A stretch of DNA of 12,586 nt from Cyclostephanos tholiformis (GCA_036939975.1 JALLPB010000979.1:1-12586), one strand, 5' to 3'; counted from the stretch's first letter, positions 1 through 7,813 are shown. Notes: a model not told the origin generated them from the sequence alone. Made by a program: numbers and translations.

Positions 1-10
1 TTTAGTGTCT

Positions 11-44
11 GTTTCTTAATCCCCGGTGTTTCTTAATCCCCGGT
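11..44. repeat. Two perfect tandem copies of a 17-bp unit
   Basis: The unit GTTTCTTAATCCCCGGT occurs at 11-27 and again at 28-44 without a mismatch. The array lies at the window edge, so more copies may exist to the left. It lies about 180 bp upstream of the first gene's start codon. Confidence 0.8.
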
Positions 45-226
45 ATTTACGGTAGTTCTAAAAATAGTATTTGCTTGTTATGGTCGAATTCCTCTCACAA
101 AAAATCTTAGAAAACATAATGATGCAGGCGTCTTTTTTATTTTTCGTCTCTCTCTTCGCCTTCATATGCAGAGAAAGGGATTTCTTTTTTTTCTCAACCA
201 ATACCAAGTACAATAAGCATAAAACA

Positions 227-1174
227 ATGTCATCATCACCTGAACCAAAAAATAAGAAGAAGGCCCTCCCCTCTCTATTGTCCAATTTCCGGAATGCGCA
301 GGCAGCTATAGGTCGTGTGGTGGCTGCTGATGATTTGAACGAGCGGGATATGCGGGAGGTCCACTATCCCTTGATGGGAACCAACGGGGACGCAGGCGTT
401 GGAGGCAGGATGGCAACTCCGAGCAGCAGCCGCCCTTCAAATTTGCAACGCGGTCCTCCCCCCTCCTCTAATTTCGTGTCCACCTTCAACAATTTTAGTC
501 AAAGATTTGGCAATCAGCTGCGCAAACGTCAACGAAGGAAGAAAGCCTCTGGGTCTGGTGCGTCTGGGGTACCGCAGGAGTTTTATTACACTGTTGGGTG
601 TTTCTTCTTTGCCTTCCCGGTTATTTTCATCTTATACATCTTAGCTAGGCACTCAGTGTTTGGTGATGAGGGTTACGGCTCTGGAACGGCAGTGCAGAAG
701 CATGAAGTCCCTGCTAATAATGTTGTGGACCCGGACGATGAAATTCGAGGGGCGGGGTTTGGTGTTAATCAAAATGTCGTTGACGGAGAAACCGCGATGG
801 ATTTTGAATCACAAGAAGAAATAGAAGACGATTCTAGATCAGCGTCGAGTGAACTTGGAGTGAACGATGAAGCAGATCAATCGATAATAATTGGCGACAC
901 GTCTGGTCAGAGTGAAAGCGTAATTGATTCCGATACTGCAACGAAAGTTGACGAGATAGAAGATAGCACAAAGAATATGGCTGACGCCAGACAGTACCCC
1001 AAAGAAGCAGATAAATCAGCGAGTGATGAGGTGTCATCCACCAGCGAGGAAAAAGAAAATGTGAACACCAGATCCTTATCAGACCAAACGAGGGATATTG
1101 TCGTTGTGGTCAATGAAAAAAAATCACACCAAAAACTTCGCTCGTCAAATGCAAAGGCAAACTCCGAAGAATGA
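227..1174 (+). CDS. Single-pass membrane protein with acidic C-terminal domain, function unknown
   Basis: This 315-aa protein is read from the ATG at 227, chosen because it has an AAAACA leader with A at -3. Upstream in-frame codons give a Phe-rich, UTR-like translation. I recognise no family. Residues 1-117 are Ser/Asn/Pro-rich and end in a basic patch (RKRQRRKK, residues 99-106). One hydrophobic segment follows (about residues 118-140, FYYTVGCFFFAFPVIFILYI). The rest is strongly acidic and Ser-rich. The positive-inside rule suggests a cytosolic N-terminus and a lumenal or extracellular acidic tail, so a type II signal anchor; this is inference. No enzyme motif is visible. An 8-A run at 1116-1123 lies near the end. 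Removing one A would keep the frame open to a TAG at 1254-1256 and give 342 aa. The annotated stop is therefore uncertain. Confidence 0.7.
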   Translation: MSSSPEPKNKKKALPSLLSNFRNAQAAIGRVVAADDLNERDMREVHYPLMGTNGDAGVGGRMATPSSSRPSNLQRGPPPSSNFVSTFNNFSQRFGNQLRKRQRRKKASGSGASGVPQEFYYTVGCFFFAFPVIFILYILARHSVFGDEGYGSGTAVQKHEVPANNVVDPDDEIRGAGFGVNQNVVDGETAMDFESQEEIEDDSRSASSELGVNDEADQSIIIGDTSGQSESVIDSDTATKVDEIEDSTKNMADARQYPKEADKSASDEVSSTSEEKENVNTRSLSDQTRDIVVVVNEKKSHQKLRSSNAKANSEE

Positions 1175-1257
1175 ACATGAAAAATTTACTATTTCCTCGG
1201 ATTTAAAAGAAAATGATGATTTGGAAATGGAAATAGCCGTTCATCTCCGTGATTAGT

Positions 1258-1263
1258 AATAAA
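1258..1263 (+). terminator. Candidate polyadenylation signal AATAAA
   Basis: A canonical AATAAA lies 84 nt after the TGA of the first gene and one base after the alternative TAG at 1254-1256. The position suits 3'-end formation for that gene. The hexamer is common in AT-rich DNA, so this is only suggestive. Confidence 0.4.
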
Positions 1264-1726
1264 AAATGTTTATAATTCACGTATCGAACGGGATTGCTGA
1301 GATTGTCAAATTGTACATTAGTGCATTAGGCATAGGATCACTTTCAATACTCGTAAACATCCGTAAGTTGCAACTCTAAAAGAACTATTATTTTTTCTGA
1401 TCACAGTGCATGCGACGTGGCCTACTATCTCTACGAGAGGTGGAGTCCCACATTCGGTTAGAACTGTTGATCTCACGCCCCAAAGCTGCTAAGTGGATAT
1501 CCTCAACCAAGAACGGTCGGTATCAAATGCTTCGTGTGCCCATTTCATCCCAATCTCTCATGGGGCTCATCAAATATGTTTTTTCTTGATAAATCGGCAA
1601 GTAAAAGTGGCAGCCTCTCGCCTGAGGTCTGTCACTTGATTTTATTGTTCAGAGGTAATATCGGATTTTCGATTATGCACGAACAGTCCTCGCCCATTCA
1701 CCTTGTCAATCAATAGTCTTCCACAA

Positions 1727-1752
1727 CCCCCCCCCCGCCCCCCCCCTCCCGT
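1727..1752. repeat. Interrupted poly-C tract
   Basis: Ten C (1727-1736), one G, nine C (1738-1746), one T and further C-rich sequence. It sits about 30-55 bp beyond the stop of the minus-strand HAD gene, so it would be poly-G in that gene's transcript sense. Run lengths in such tracts are prone to sequencing error. Confidence 0.8.
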
Positions 1753-1782
1753 CCTCCACAAAAAAAATCATTTCATCTTCCA

Positions 1783-2080
1783 TCACAAGAACCGTTCGAT
1801 GGCCGTCGCCAACTCCTCGACGTTGCGGCACAACGTGGCGAAGCCCGCCTCCTTCCTCAGGCATTCCTCGTCGTTACTACCCCACAGTACGCCAATGGCC
1901 GCGCGGCATCCGGCGTCCACCGCCGCCCGCGCATCTGTCGGGGCGTCTCCGACGTATACGACGCGGGATGGATGCAGGTTCATCTCCTCGCAGCATTTGA
2001 GTATGCCATCGCCGTACGGCTTGGGTCGCGGGACGGAATTGGCGCCGTGGATCGACGAAAATCTCTCGTAGATGTAATTT

Positions 2081-2113
<33 letters not shown>

Positions 2114-2499
2114 ACGGACGACGAGTCCGAGTTCGAGAACTTGGGACAATTCGCCCTCAATACCGCGTGGGCGTACTCCACGCACGCGTTCGTTAGCGCA
2201 CCGAGTTTCAAACCAGTCGCGCTCCCGCTGCCGTCCGCACCTACCTCGGCGTCGTCTGCACCTCGATTCAATCCCACCAGCAGGTCGGCGATGCCGCCGT
2301 AAAATCCCGCGGTATCGCGATCGACGAGCCGTACGTAATAATCGTCGAACTCCCTCCCGAGGGCCTCGCCCACGGCAGCGAACGACGGATGATCAGGCAC
2401 GAGGCCGACGTGTCTGGCCAATCGCTCCGGCGTCGTGTAACGACATCCGTGGTGATATTCCTCCGGCGATAGCGGGTAGGTCTCCGGCGTGAGACGACA

Positions 2500-2532
<33 letters not shown>

Positions 2533-2952
2533 AAACGACGATAGGGACGAATCGACAACGCCGTCCTCCCCCGATCCACCGTCGTCGATATGACGATGAT
2601 CGTTGTGATACCTCGCCAACACGGCAAGCGTCGCCCGATATCCCAGATTCCACGAGTCGGCGAGGGTGCCGTCGATGTCGAATATTATCCCGAGGATCGG
2701 ATCGTCGCCGCCGTCGTCGTAGTCCTGGTCGTTCGAGGACGTTGCGCTAATCGATGCGCGAGACGATGCGATAGACGTCGTCATCGACGACGGCGGCGAG
2801 GTAGAGGACATCCGCGCCCCTCGATCGTCGCCGACGCCGCCCATCGTCGTCGTGCCTACGCGGACGCGGCTTCCGGCCGGGAGGTAGCCCTCGACGGTAA
2901 TGACGATCGCGCTGAGGAGTATTGCCGTCCGTATCGAGCTGCCGAGGGACAT
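1783..2952 (-). CDS. HAD-superfamily hydrolase, phosphoglycolate phosphatase-like, with presequence
   Basis: This 389-aa protein starts at the ATG ending at 2952 (A at -3). The frame opens further upstream but contains no ATG there. HAD motifs are complete: motif I FDIDGT (D92, D94), motif II LTN (T254), motif III PKP (K311) and motif IV GDAPTD (D336, D340). Asp nucleophile, cap-type spacing and C-terminal order match Gph/PGP-type phosphatases that release phosphate from small metabolites. The substrate is not determinable from sequence. Residues 1-22 are a signal-peptide-like segment (MSLGSSIRTAILLSAIVITV) followed by EGYLP and a Ser/Thr/Arg-rich stretch. This resembles the bipartite plastid presequence of algae with complex plastids, although the usual Phe is Tyr; targeting is inference. 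A Ser run lies after motif I and an Asp run between motifs II and III, both microsatellite-encoded. If plastidial, a photorespiratory phosphatase role is possible. Confidence 0.85.
2081..2104. repeat. (TCG)8 microsatellite inside the HAD gene
   Basis: Eight TCG units on the plus strand. On the coding minus strand they are read as GAC and contribute to a run of seven Asp interrupted nearby by Gly. The Asp run lies between HAD motifs II and III, probably in a surface loop. Confidence 0.85.
2501..2530. repeat. (GAC)10 microsatellite inside the HAD gene
   Basis: Ten GAC units on the plus strand. On the coding minus strand they are read in the TCG frame and encode a Ser run just after HAD motif I. 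The orientation is opposite to the (TCG)8 tract about 400 bp away in the same gene. Confidence 0.85.
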
Positions 2953-3094
2953 CGTGAGGCAACGCGCGCGGGCAGTGTTATATCTACTCAATAGCTTGTT
3001 AACTGCCCCGTACCGTCGAGTCGGCCTCTGGAGCCAGCATGCACAGTGCAAGTAGCAGCATCGCAGCGGCGTTGGAGGGGGCGTCCACGTACGT

Positions 3095-3113
3095 ACGTAT
3101 TATTGTAATACGT
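3095..3113. promoter_or_regulatory. Perfect inverted repeat ACGTATTA-TTG-TAATACGT
   Basis: Two 8-bp arms (3095-3102 and 3106-3113) are perfect reverse complements around a 3-bp spacer, preceded by further ACGT repeats. Located in the divergent promoter region, it could bind a dimeric factor; ACGT cores are typical of bZIP sites. Binding is inference. Confidence 0.35.
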
Positions 3114-3307
3114 CGACGGAGAGCTGTGGGGTTGTTGCGTTGGATTCCACACATAATATTATTATGTACTATAGAACGGAATCATGGATCGTATGACTTT
3201 TCAAACAACATGGGAATTAGTACGATACTCTGGTACCGGATTTGAATAAAGTTAAGATTGACGCCCGCCCGCCCCCGGCCGGCACCACCTCTAAATAAAA
3301 TAGCTAA

Positions 3308-3331
3308 CTCTCATAATATATATTGTGAGAG
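3308..3331. promoter_or_regulatory. Near-palindrome just upstream of the D-serine dehydratase-like start codon
   Basis: CTCTCA (3308-3313) and TGAGAG (3326-3331) flank an AT-rich core, so the 24 bp read almost the same on both strands. It ends 13 bp before the ATG at 3345, so it is probably in the 5' leader and could form a hairpin in the mRNA or be a protein site. Confidence 0.4.
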
Positions 3332-3344
3332 CACCGAGAAGATA

Positions 3345-5104
3345 ATGTCCCCCCCAACGCACCATAAGCGGCTCGACGATCTGACCACGCCGGCATTCAT
3401 AATCAACAGGTTCGCCTTCCGTCGAAATTGCGATTTGGCACGAACATGCGCACGTGCGAATGGGATCCATCGATTCAGACCGTGAGTTGCACTAGAAAGC
3501 TATGTATAACATCCGGAGAGATGGGACTTATCGTCCACGCACGCACGCACGCACCCCCCGCCTTATACCCCCATTTTTGCTTGCCTTTCGAATAAATGTA
3601 AACGAACGGGTTATCTCCCCATCAACATTCGCGCACGGTGTATATCATAGCCACGTCAAGACGCACAAGACGAGAGAGGGATGCTTGATCCAGGCGGGTG
3701 TCGTGGGGGACGATGGTGGTAGCCACGACGAGACGCCAGCGTCGGAAGGTGAGAGCATCGGGGTGGGTGTGTGTGTGGGGGGGGGCGGATAGGTTCGTGT
3801 CGTAGAATATTCGCGAATGCATTGTTCTCTCGTCATCTTACTAGTACCTTCGTTTTTTCTTTCCTTTTTTCGAATATATTTATATATATATATATATCAC
3901 GTCGCCTTTTCATGCTCTCTTTCGGGGAAGTGATCGGATTCGTCGTATCGACGATACCCGAGCTGGCGATGCTCGTCGAGATGGCCGGTCGGCATAACCG
4001 AAAGGAGTTTGGCGACATTCTCCTCGGTATTCCCATTTGCAAATCGAAGCTCTATGCGATATCGAGGCTTATGAACGAATTGGCATCGGCTACGAACGAC
4101 GAGGGGGTCATTCACCTCATGGTGGATCATGCTCGTCAGGTGGAATTTTTGGAAGATTTCATCGCGACCAACTCTCCCTCCCCGGATGTGAAGTGGTCGG
4201 TCTTCCTGAAGATTGATTCCGGTTATCACAGGGCGGGGGTTACGTGCGATAGTCGAGGCATATCGGTGGCAACGAAGATTATAGACAGCTCCCGTCTTAG
4301 TCTCAGGGGATTGTACAGTCACTGGTAAGTGTGCCATGGAGGCACAATCGGTGCATCTTTGGTTTATCGTTTGATTTGTTTCAACACTATCCAAGAATGA
4401 GTGTGGTCACCTTTTCTCTCGGCATGTGATCGTTTTCAAGTGGTCATTCATACAACGTCAGTGACAATTCGGAGATGAAAAATATTACCGAGGACGATCA
4501 TAATGTCATACTCGAATTTCTAATGCTATTGACGGATCAGCTCAAGTCCCGTGAAAGTCCTTTTGATACCTCCTTATTGGATGTTAGTGTCGGATCGACG
4601 GCGAGCCTGCTCTGTCATGCCATGTTGAATATACCCAACAATGTCGAGTTGCATCCGGGGAATTACGTCTTCTACGACAGGCAGCAATTATTTACCGGGG
4701 CGTGCGCCGACGAAAGTTCTATCGCCGGACTCGTCCTCGCGAGGGTTATCGGTCATTACGACGACGGTGCCAGGAATGCGATCATGATAGATGCCGGCGC
4801 GACTGCCCTAACAAAGGAAGGAACGCCGCAGGGTGGCATGTGTGCCGTTTACGGAAGGCCGGACTTGGAATGCTATCGAATGTCGCAGGAAGTTAGCATG
4901 ATTCGATTGATGGAAAACGACAACGAAATTCCTTTTCCATTCGAAGATTTTCCTCTCGGATGTGCTGTACTCTTGATACCGAATCATAGCTGCCTCGCGG
5001 CCGCCTGTTTCGATACATATTATGTTGTGGATGAAATGGGAGACCAACTCAGCCCAAACTCTATCGTTGTAGACACTTGGATACCGGTGAAAGGGTGGAC
5101 GTAA
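3345..5104 (+). CDS. D-serine dehydratase-like PLP enzyme (fold type III), four exons
   Basis: Rebuilt exons are 3345-3481, 3651-3748, 3931-4324 and 4441-5104, giving 1293 nt and 430 aa with consistent intron phases. The ATG at 3345 has A at -3. Exon 1 carries the family's N-terminal TPAFII...NC. The first junction restores RPHVKTHKT, with the predicted PLP lysine K49. Exon 3 holds VVSTIPEL, VDHARQVEF and KIDSGYHRAGV. The third junction restores YSHCGHSY. The C-terminal HSC places H392 and C394, matching the His-x-Cys zinc pair of eukaryotic D-serine dehydratases. Related D-threonine aldolases have His-x-Asp, so dehydratase (D-serine to pyruvate plus ammonia) is the better call. The length matches yeast Dsd1. 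A second in-frame donor at 3698 would shorten exon 2 by 51 nt. No targeting signal is seen, so it is presumably cytosolic. Confidence 0.88.
3482..3650 (+). other. Intron 1 of the D-serine dehydratase-like gene
   Basis: GTGAGT donor and ATCATAG acceptor, 169 bp, phase 2. The join restores the RPHVKTHKT PLP-lysine motif, which strongly supports it. It contains a short CGCA repeat followed by a C run near 3537-3558. Confidence 0.85.
3749..3930 (+). other. Intron 2 of the D-serine dehydratase-like gene
   Basis: AAG/GTGAGA donor and GGGAAG acceptor, 182 bp, phase 1. It contains a GT-repeat leading into a G run (about 3761-3785) and a (TA)n tract near 3878-3897. The acceptor is fixed by the conserved VVSTIPEL that follows. 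The donor is less certain, because a site at 3698 is in the same phase and would remove 17 residues. Confidence 0.7.
4325..4440 (+). other. Intron 3 of the D-serine dehydratase-like gene
   Basis: GTAAGT donor and TTTTCAAG acceptor, 116 bp, phase 2. Splicing converts a TGG-TAA end into TG/T and restores the family motif SHCGHSY. Reading through would stop immediately at the TAA inside the donor. Confidence 0.9.
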
Positions 5105-5434
5105 GTGTTTGGGGATCACAACCCGACACAAACAGACCAATAGTCAGATTCACATATAACTGTATATTTTACTTGCATCTATCACTATGTAGCAGCTTTT
5201 TCAATAATATTTTTGGCGAGTTATGTTAGATCTTGGCTTTTGGTGAGTTAAGGTCAAGGTTAATTGTGCATTCTAGACCCATCTCACGAACACTTTGATT
5301 AGTCACAGTGAGCTACCAACCCAGAGGGGATATGCAGTGGCGTGCAATGTATCTTCCAGTCCCTTAATGATTGATCAAAAAGGTTGGAGCGTTCTGCTTC
5401 GTTATCACCGCACCTGATCAGCGGTAGCACCACA
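5105..5434. other. Intergenic region between convergent 3' ends
   Basis: About 330 bp between the stop of the D-serine dehydratase-like gene and the stop of the small minus-strand ORF. No coding signal, RNA gene or canonical AATAAA was seen. A 13-bp near-repeat (TTTTGGYGAGTTA) occurs at 5211-5223 and 5238-5250. Confidence 0.5.
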
Positions 5435-5692
5435 TTAATTGTTCATCAAGCAAATTTCTCGATGCAGGATCAGTTCATACTCGATGCTCTCTACCTCCTC
5501 CTCTTCTCCATAACGTCTTGAACTTACGCCGCTTTCGCCACATTCTGATGACTTCTGGACATCACTCGAGCCACCGACGGCGCTATTGTCGTCCGACTTC
5601 GCGCACGACAACTCTTGGGGTACTATCATTTTCTTGACAATTAGAATGCTCGCACACATGATCATCCCGCCTATTATATGAATTGGACACAT
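5435..5692 (-). CDS. Possible small single-pass membrane protein
   Basis: An 85-aa frame starts at a true ATG with A at -3. I do not recognise it. Residues about 4-24 are hydrophobic (HIIGGMIMCASILIVKKMIV), followed by a Ser/Asp/Glu-rich tail with an EEEE run. The tail also contains YELIL, which resembles a YxxPhi or acidic sorting motif. The same frame stays open upstream to about 5855 without another ATG, so it could instead be the last exon of a spliced gene; acceptor-like CCCCAG lies upstream in the minus sense. It is divergent from PEX2, with 235 bp between the start codons. With no homology recognised, coding status is uncertain. Confidence 0.4.
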   Translation of the reverse strand: MCPIHIIGGMIMCASILIVKKMIVPQELSCAKSDDNSAVGGSSDVQKSSECGESGVSSRRYGEEEEVESIEYELILHREICLMNN

Positions 5693-5874
5693 AGTATTGC
5701 GTAAGTTTGACTCCGGAGCTGGGGACTTTTGAAAGAGATGTGGTTGCCGTGTTAGGGGAGGCAGGGCGCGCGGGCAGGAATTAAACCGAGGGTGGACAAA
5801 ATAATAAAATAACGAGGAGCAGCGTTGAAAAAATCGAACGTGTGGTTTTAGCGATTACAGCGATAAGTGTACGC

Positions 5875-5886
5875 ATGCACGTGCAT
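5875..5886. promoter_or_regulatory. 12-bp perfect palindrome with G-box CACGTG, upstream of PEX2
   Basis: ATGCACGTGCAT reads identically on both strands and contains the CACGTG core bound by bHLH and bZIP factors in many eukaryotes. It ends 41 bp before the PEX2 start codon, in the promoter or 5' leader. A regulatory role is inference. Confidence 0.4.
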
Positions 5887-5927
5887 AAAAAAAGTCAGCA
5901 GTCTGTGCTCTCTGGACTCCACCGACC

Positions 5928-7736
5928 ATGGCAACTTCGGCGACAACCAACGCAACATCGACATCAGCGATCACCACGCCCAGAGTTTCGCACTCGTTCC
6001 ACCGAGGCGATCCTCTGGACATACCGCTGATAGATCAGCACCTCCTCACGCAAATATTGCTGCCGCGCGTCGTCAGTGCTATTAGATATAAATTTCCCCA
6101 GGTTCATTTGGATTGGACGACAGGCAGCGGGCCCAATGGTCATCATCAAGGGGAAGCACTTATAGGCGGAAACTATAATTCACTTCTTTGGAAGAGAATA
6201 CTGGAGGGTATTTTGCGCACGTGTCTAATACTGGGATCATGTCGCCGCATCATTAGTTACAGTGCACGACGACGACGCTTGAACTCCATCGGTGGTGGCA
6301 AAAGCAACAACAATGATGGCAACCCACGAGCGATTAATCGTGAAGTCTATTTGGCAACTCCTGGCATGCAAAGTTGCGGCACCTCCGTTCGTTCAACTGA
6401 CAGGAGTGACGGCGGCGGAGGTATCATCCAACAGTATGGAAAAGTCATGATGCTCATATTAGCGACAGTAATCGTACCCAGCTGTTACGAGGAGCTGAGA
6501 ATTCGCAGGGAGAGGCAGCTAGACGAGCGCGATCAGAGATTGCGTATGGAGGAAATCCGTCGTGAGCTTCGTTCGTCAATGCTGAATAGTGCCAGCGTCA
6601 CTTCGAGTACTGCTTATCCTGCACATGATACAGCCGGCGACCAAAATGTAACCAGTAGGCAGCAGGAATCCACGTCAATAGAACGACGACGACATCAGCA
6701 ACATGTACAGCTACTGCTGAACCAGCGTTCCAGGAAACGAAAATCGCTCGTGTCATCATTGATAGTCGATGCGATTTTAGGCATGGGCGAAGTATTATGC
6801 CCGCCATTACAGTTGTTCAATTATGTCATGTATCTTTGGGGGATGAGCTCCACGCCTGATTTGGGCATGCGTGTGGCTGGTTGGGAATACTGTCGCGATC
6901 CCTCCTCTTCGGCGTTTATTTCATTCAGTGACGGCGGTGACAATAATAACAACATGATATCTTATGACAATTATGGGGACGTGGTGGAGCATCAGCAGCC
7001 GCACCGTAGATCCTTTCATCAACGCCATGCCAATTTTCAATATGGTTATCGTAGACTTTTGGTAGAGGAAGCTTTGCGTGCCGCGTCTATGATTTTGCCC
7101 CCGCGGGCGCATAATGCTGGTTCCACTGGGGGTGCTGTTAGCAATGCTGTTGTAACCGTTGATACCCCTCACCGTGCAAATCGTACAATAAATGAAAGAC
7201 ATGAGGATGAATGGCGTCGGCCGATTACCAGAGGATCAGTAGAGGAGGGTGGAGAGGAGCACAATAGTCGTAATAGCGAAGTGCGTTCACGGTGAGAGTA
7301 GTCCGATGAAAGCATTTCTTGACATAACACCGACTCTTTTTCTCCATGCCCTTTTTTGGGTTGGCGTTGATATGTTGTCCCTTATCTCTTGTTTCGTTTG
7401 GTCTCTTTTTCTATATAAAACAACACAATGATCAGCGCGGTGGCGCGAAGAACAGGTGTAAATAGAATTGGTTTGATGCGCAAGAGAATTCTCTCTTTCA
7501 TTGGCGTGGTTGAAGATGACGAGAGTAATTACGATACTACCACCTCTTCCTCCGAAGAAAAGATATCTTCCCTCACATGTTCTTTATGTCATTTGATAAA
7601 TCCAACCATACCCTACATTGCATCTTGCGGGCACTGTTACTGTTACGTATGTCTCCGCGTGGCGGTAATGGACAACTTGAGCTTTTGCTGTGTTGATTGC
7701 GGCCAGGAAATTAGTTCCTCAGTCCGAAGAAAATAA
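5928..7736 (+). CDS. PEX2: Peroxisome biogenesis RING peroxin PEX2, two exons
   Basis: Exons 5928-7291 and 7436-7736 join in phase 2 to give 554 aa. The ATG sits in GACCATGG. The N-terminal Pex2/Pex12 region begins with PLIDQHLLTQILLPRV (about 30-48) and has hydrophobic stretches near 92-104, 173-184 and 277-304. It ends with YRRLLVEEALRAASMILPP. The C-terminal C3HC4 RING has all eight ligands (C503, C506, C519, H521, C524, C527, C540, C543). The phrase NPTIPYIASCGHCYCYVC resembles PEX2 more than PEX10 or PEX12. PEX2, PEX10 and PEX12 form the peroxisomal membrane ubiquitin-ligase complex that mono-ubiquitinates the import receptor PEX5 for recycling. The protein is much longer than usual PEX2 (about 300-350 aa). 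The excess lies in Arg/Gln/Asn-rich inserts, a charged helical stretch (187-217) and an Asn-rich loop (338-343). Confidence 0.88.
7292..7435 (+). other. Intron of PEX2
   Basis: GTGAGA donor and ATGATCAG acceptor, 144 bp, phase 2, with a long T/C-rich stretch before the acceptor. Splicing fuses the membrane region to the RING exon in frame. Without it, exon 1 ends at the TGA inside the donor. Confidence 0.8.
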
Positions 7737-7813
7737 TTCTCACTTGATACTTGGCCCGCTCAGAGCGAAATATATTCCATAGCAAACCAACGAAGATGTT
7801 GACGAATGAAACA

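Larger units (their letters stand above)
1175..1782. other. Intergenic region with possible tiny coding exons
   Basis: There is no recognisable gene over about 600 bp. A short open frame starts at the ATG at 1266 and runs to a TAA at 1377-1379 (37 aa). A GTAAGT donor-like site lies at 1363. A pyrimidine-rich stretch ending in CACAG forms an acceptor-like site at 1406. After it one frame is open to a TGA at 1587-1589 and another to a TAA near 1494. The right end is a C-rich tract just before the HAD gene's stop codon. No tRNA-like structure was seen. Confidence 0.4.
2953..3344. promoter_or_regulatory. Divergent promoter region between the HAD and D-serine dehydratase-like genes
   Basis: About 390 bp separates two start codons pointing away from each other, so both promoters should lie here. 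It contains two short inverted repeats (listed separately), an ACGT-rich stretch at 3087-3098 and a C-rich patch near 3263-3278. No TATA box can be assigned with confidence. No gene was found inside. Confidence 0.5.

Noticed and set aside
1400..1500. tRNA-like or snRNA-like segment
   Set aside because: No TPsiC-like GGTTCGA box or cloverleaf pairing could be found.
2393..2994. Several Arg- or Thr-rich frames across the HAD gene
   Set aside because: They arise from reading GAC/GTC repeats in other frames and have no protein-like composition.
1783..3051. Longer HAD reading frame starting at 3051
   Set aside because: The upstream codon is TTG, not ATG. The ATG at 2952 has a good context and directly precedes a signal-like sequence.
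5101..5229. Extra C-terminal exon of the D-serine dehydratase-like gene via a GTAAGT at 5101 and acceptor at 5192
   Set aside because: The phase fits, but the family normally ends at the (R/K)GW found just before the stop at 5102-5104, and the added residues (TSFFNNIFGELC) are not conserved features.
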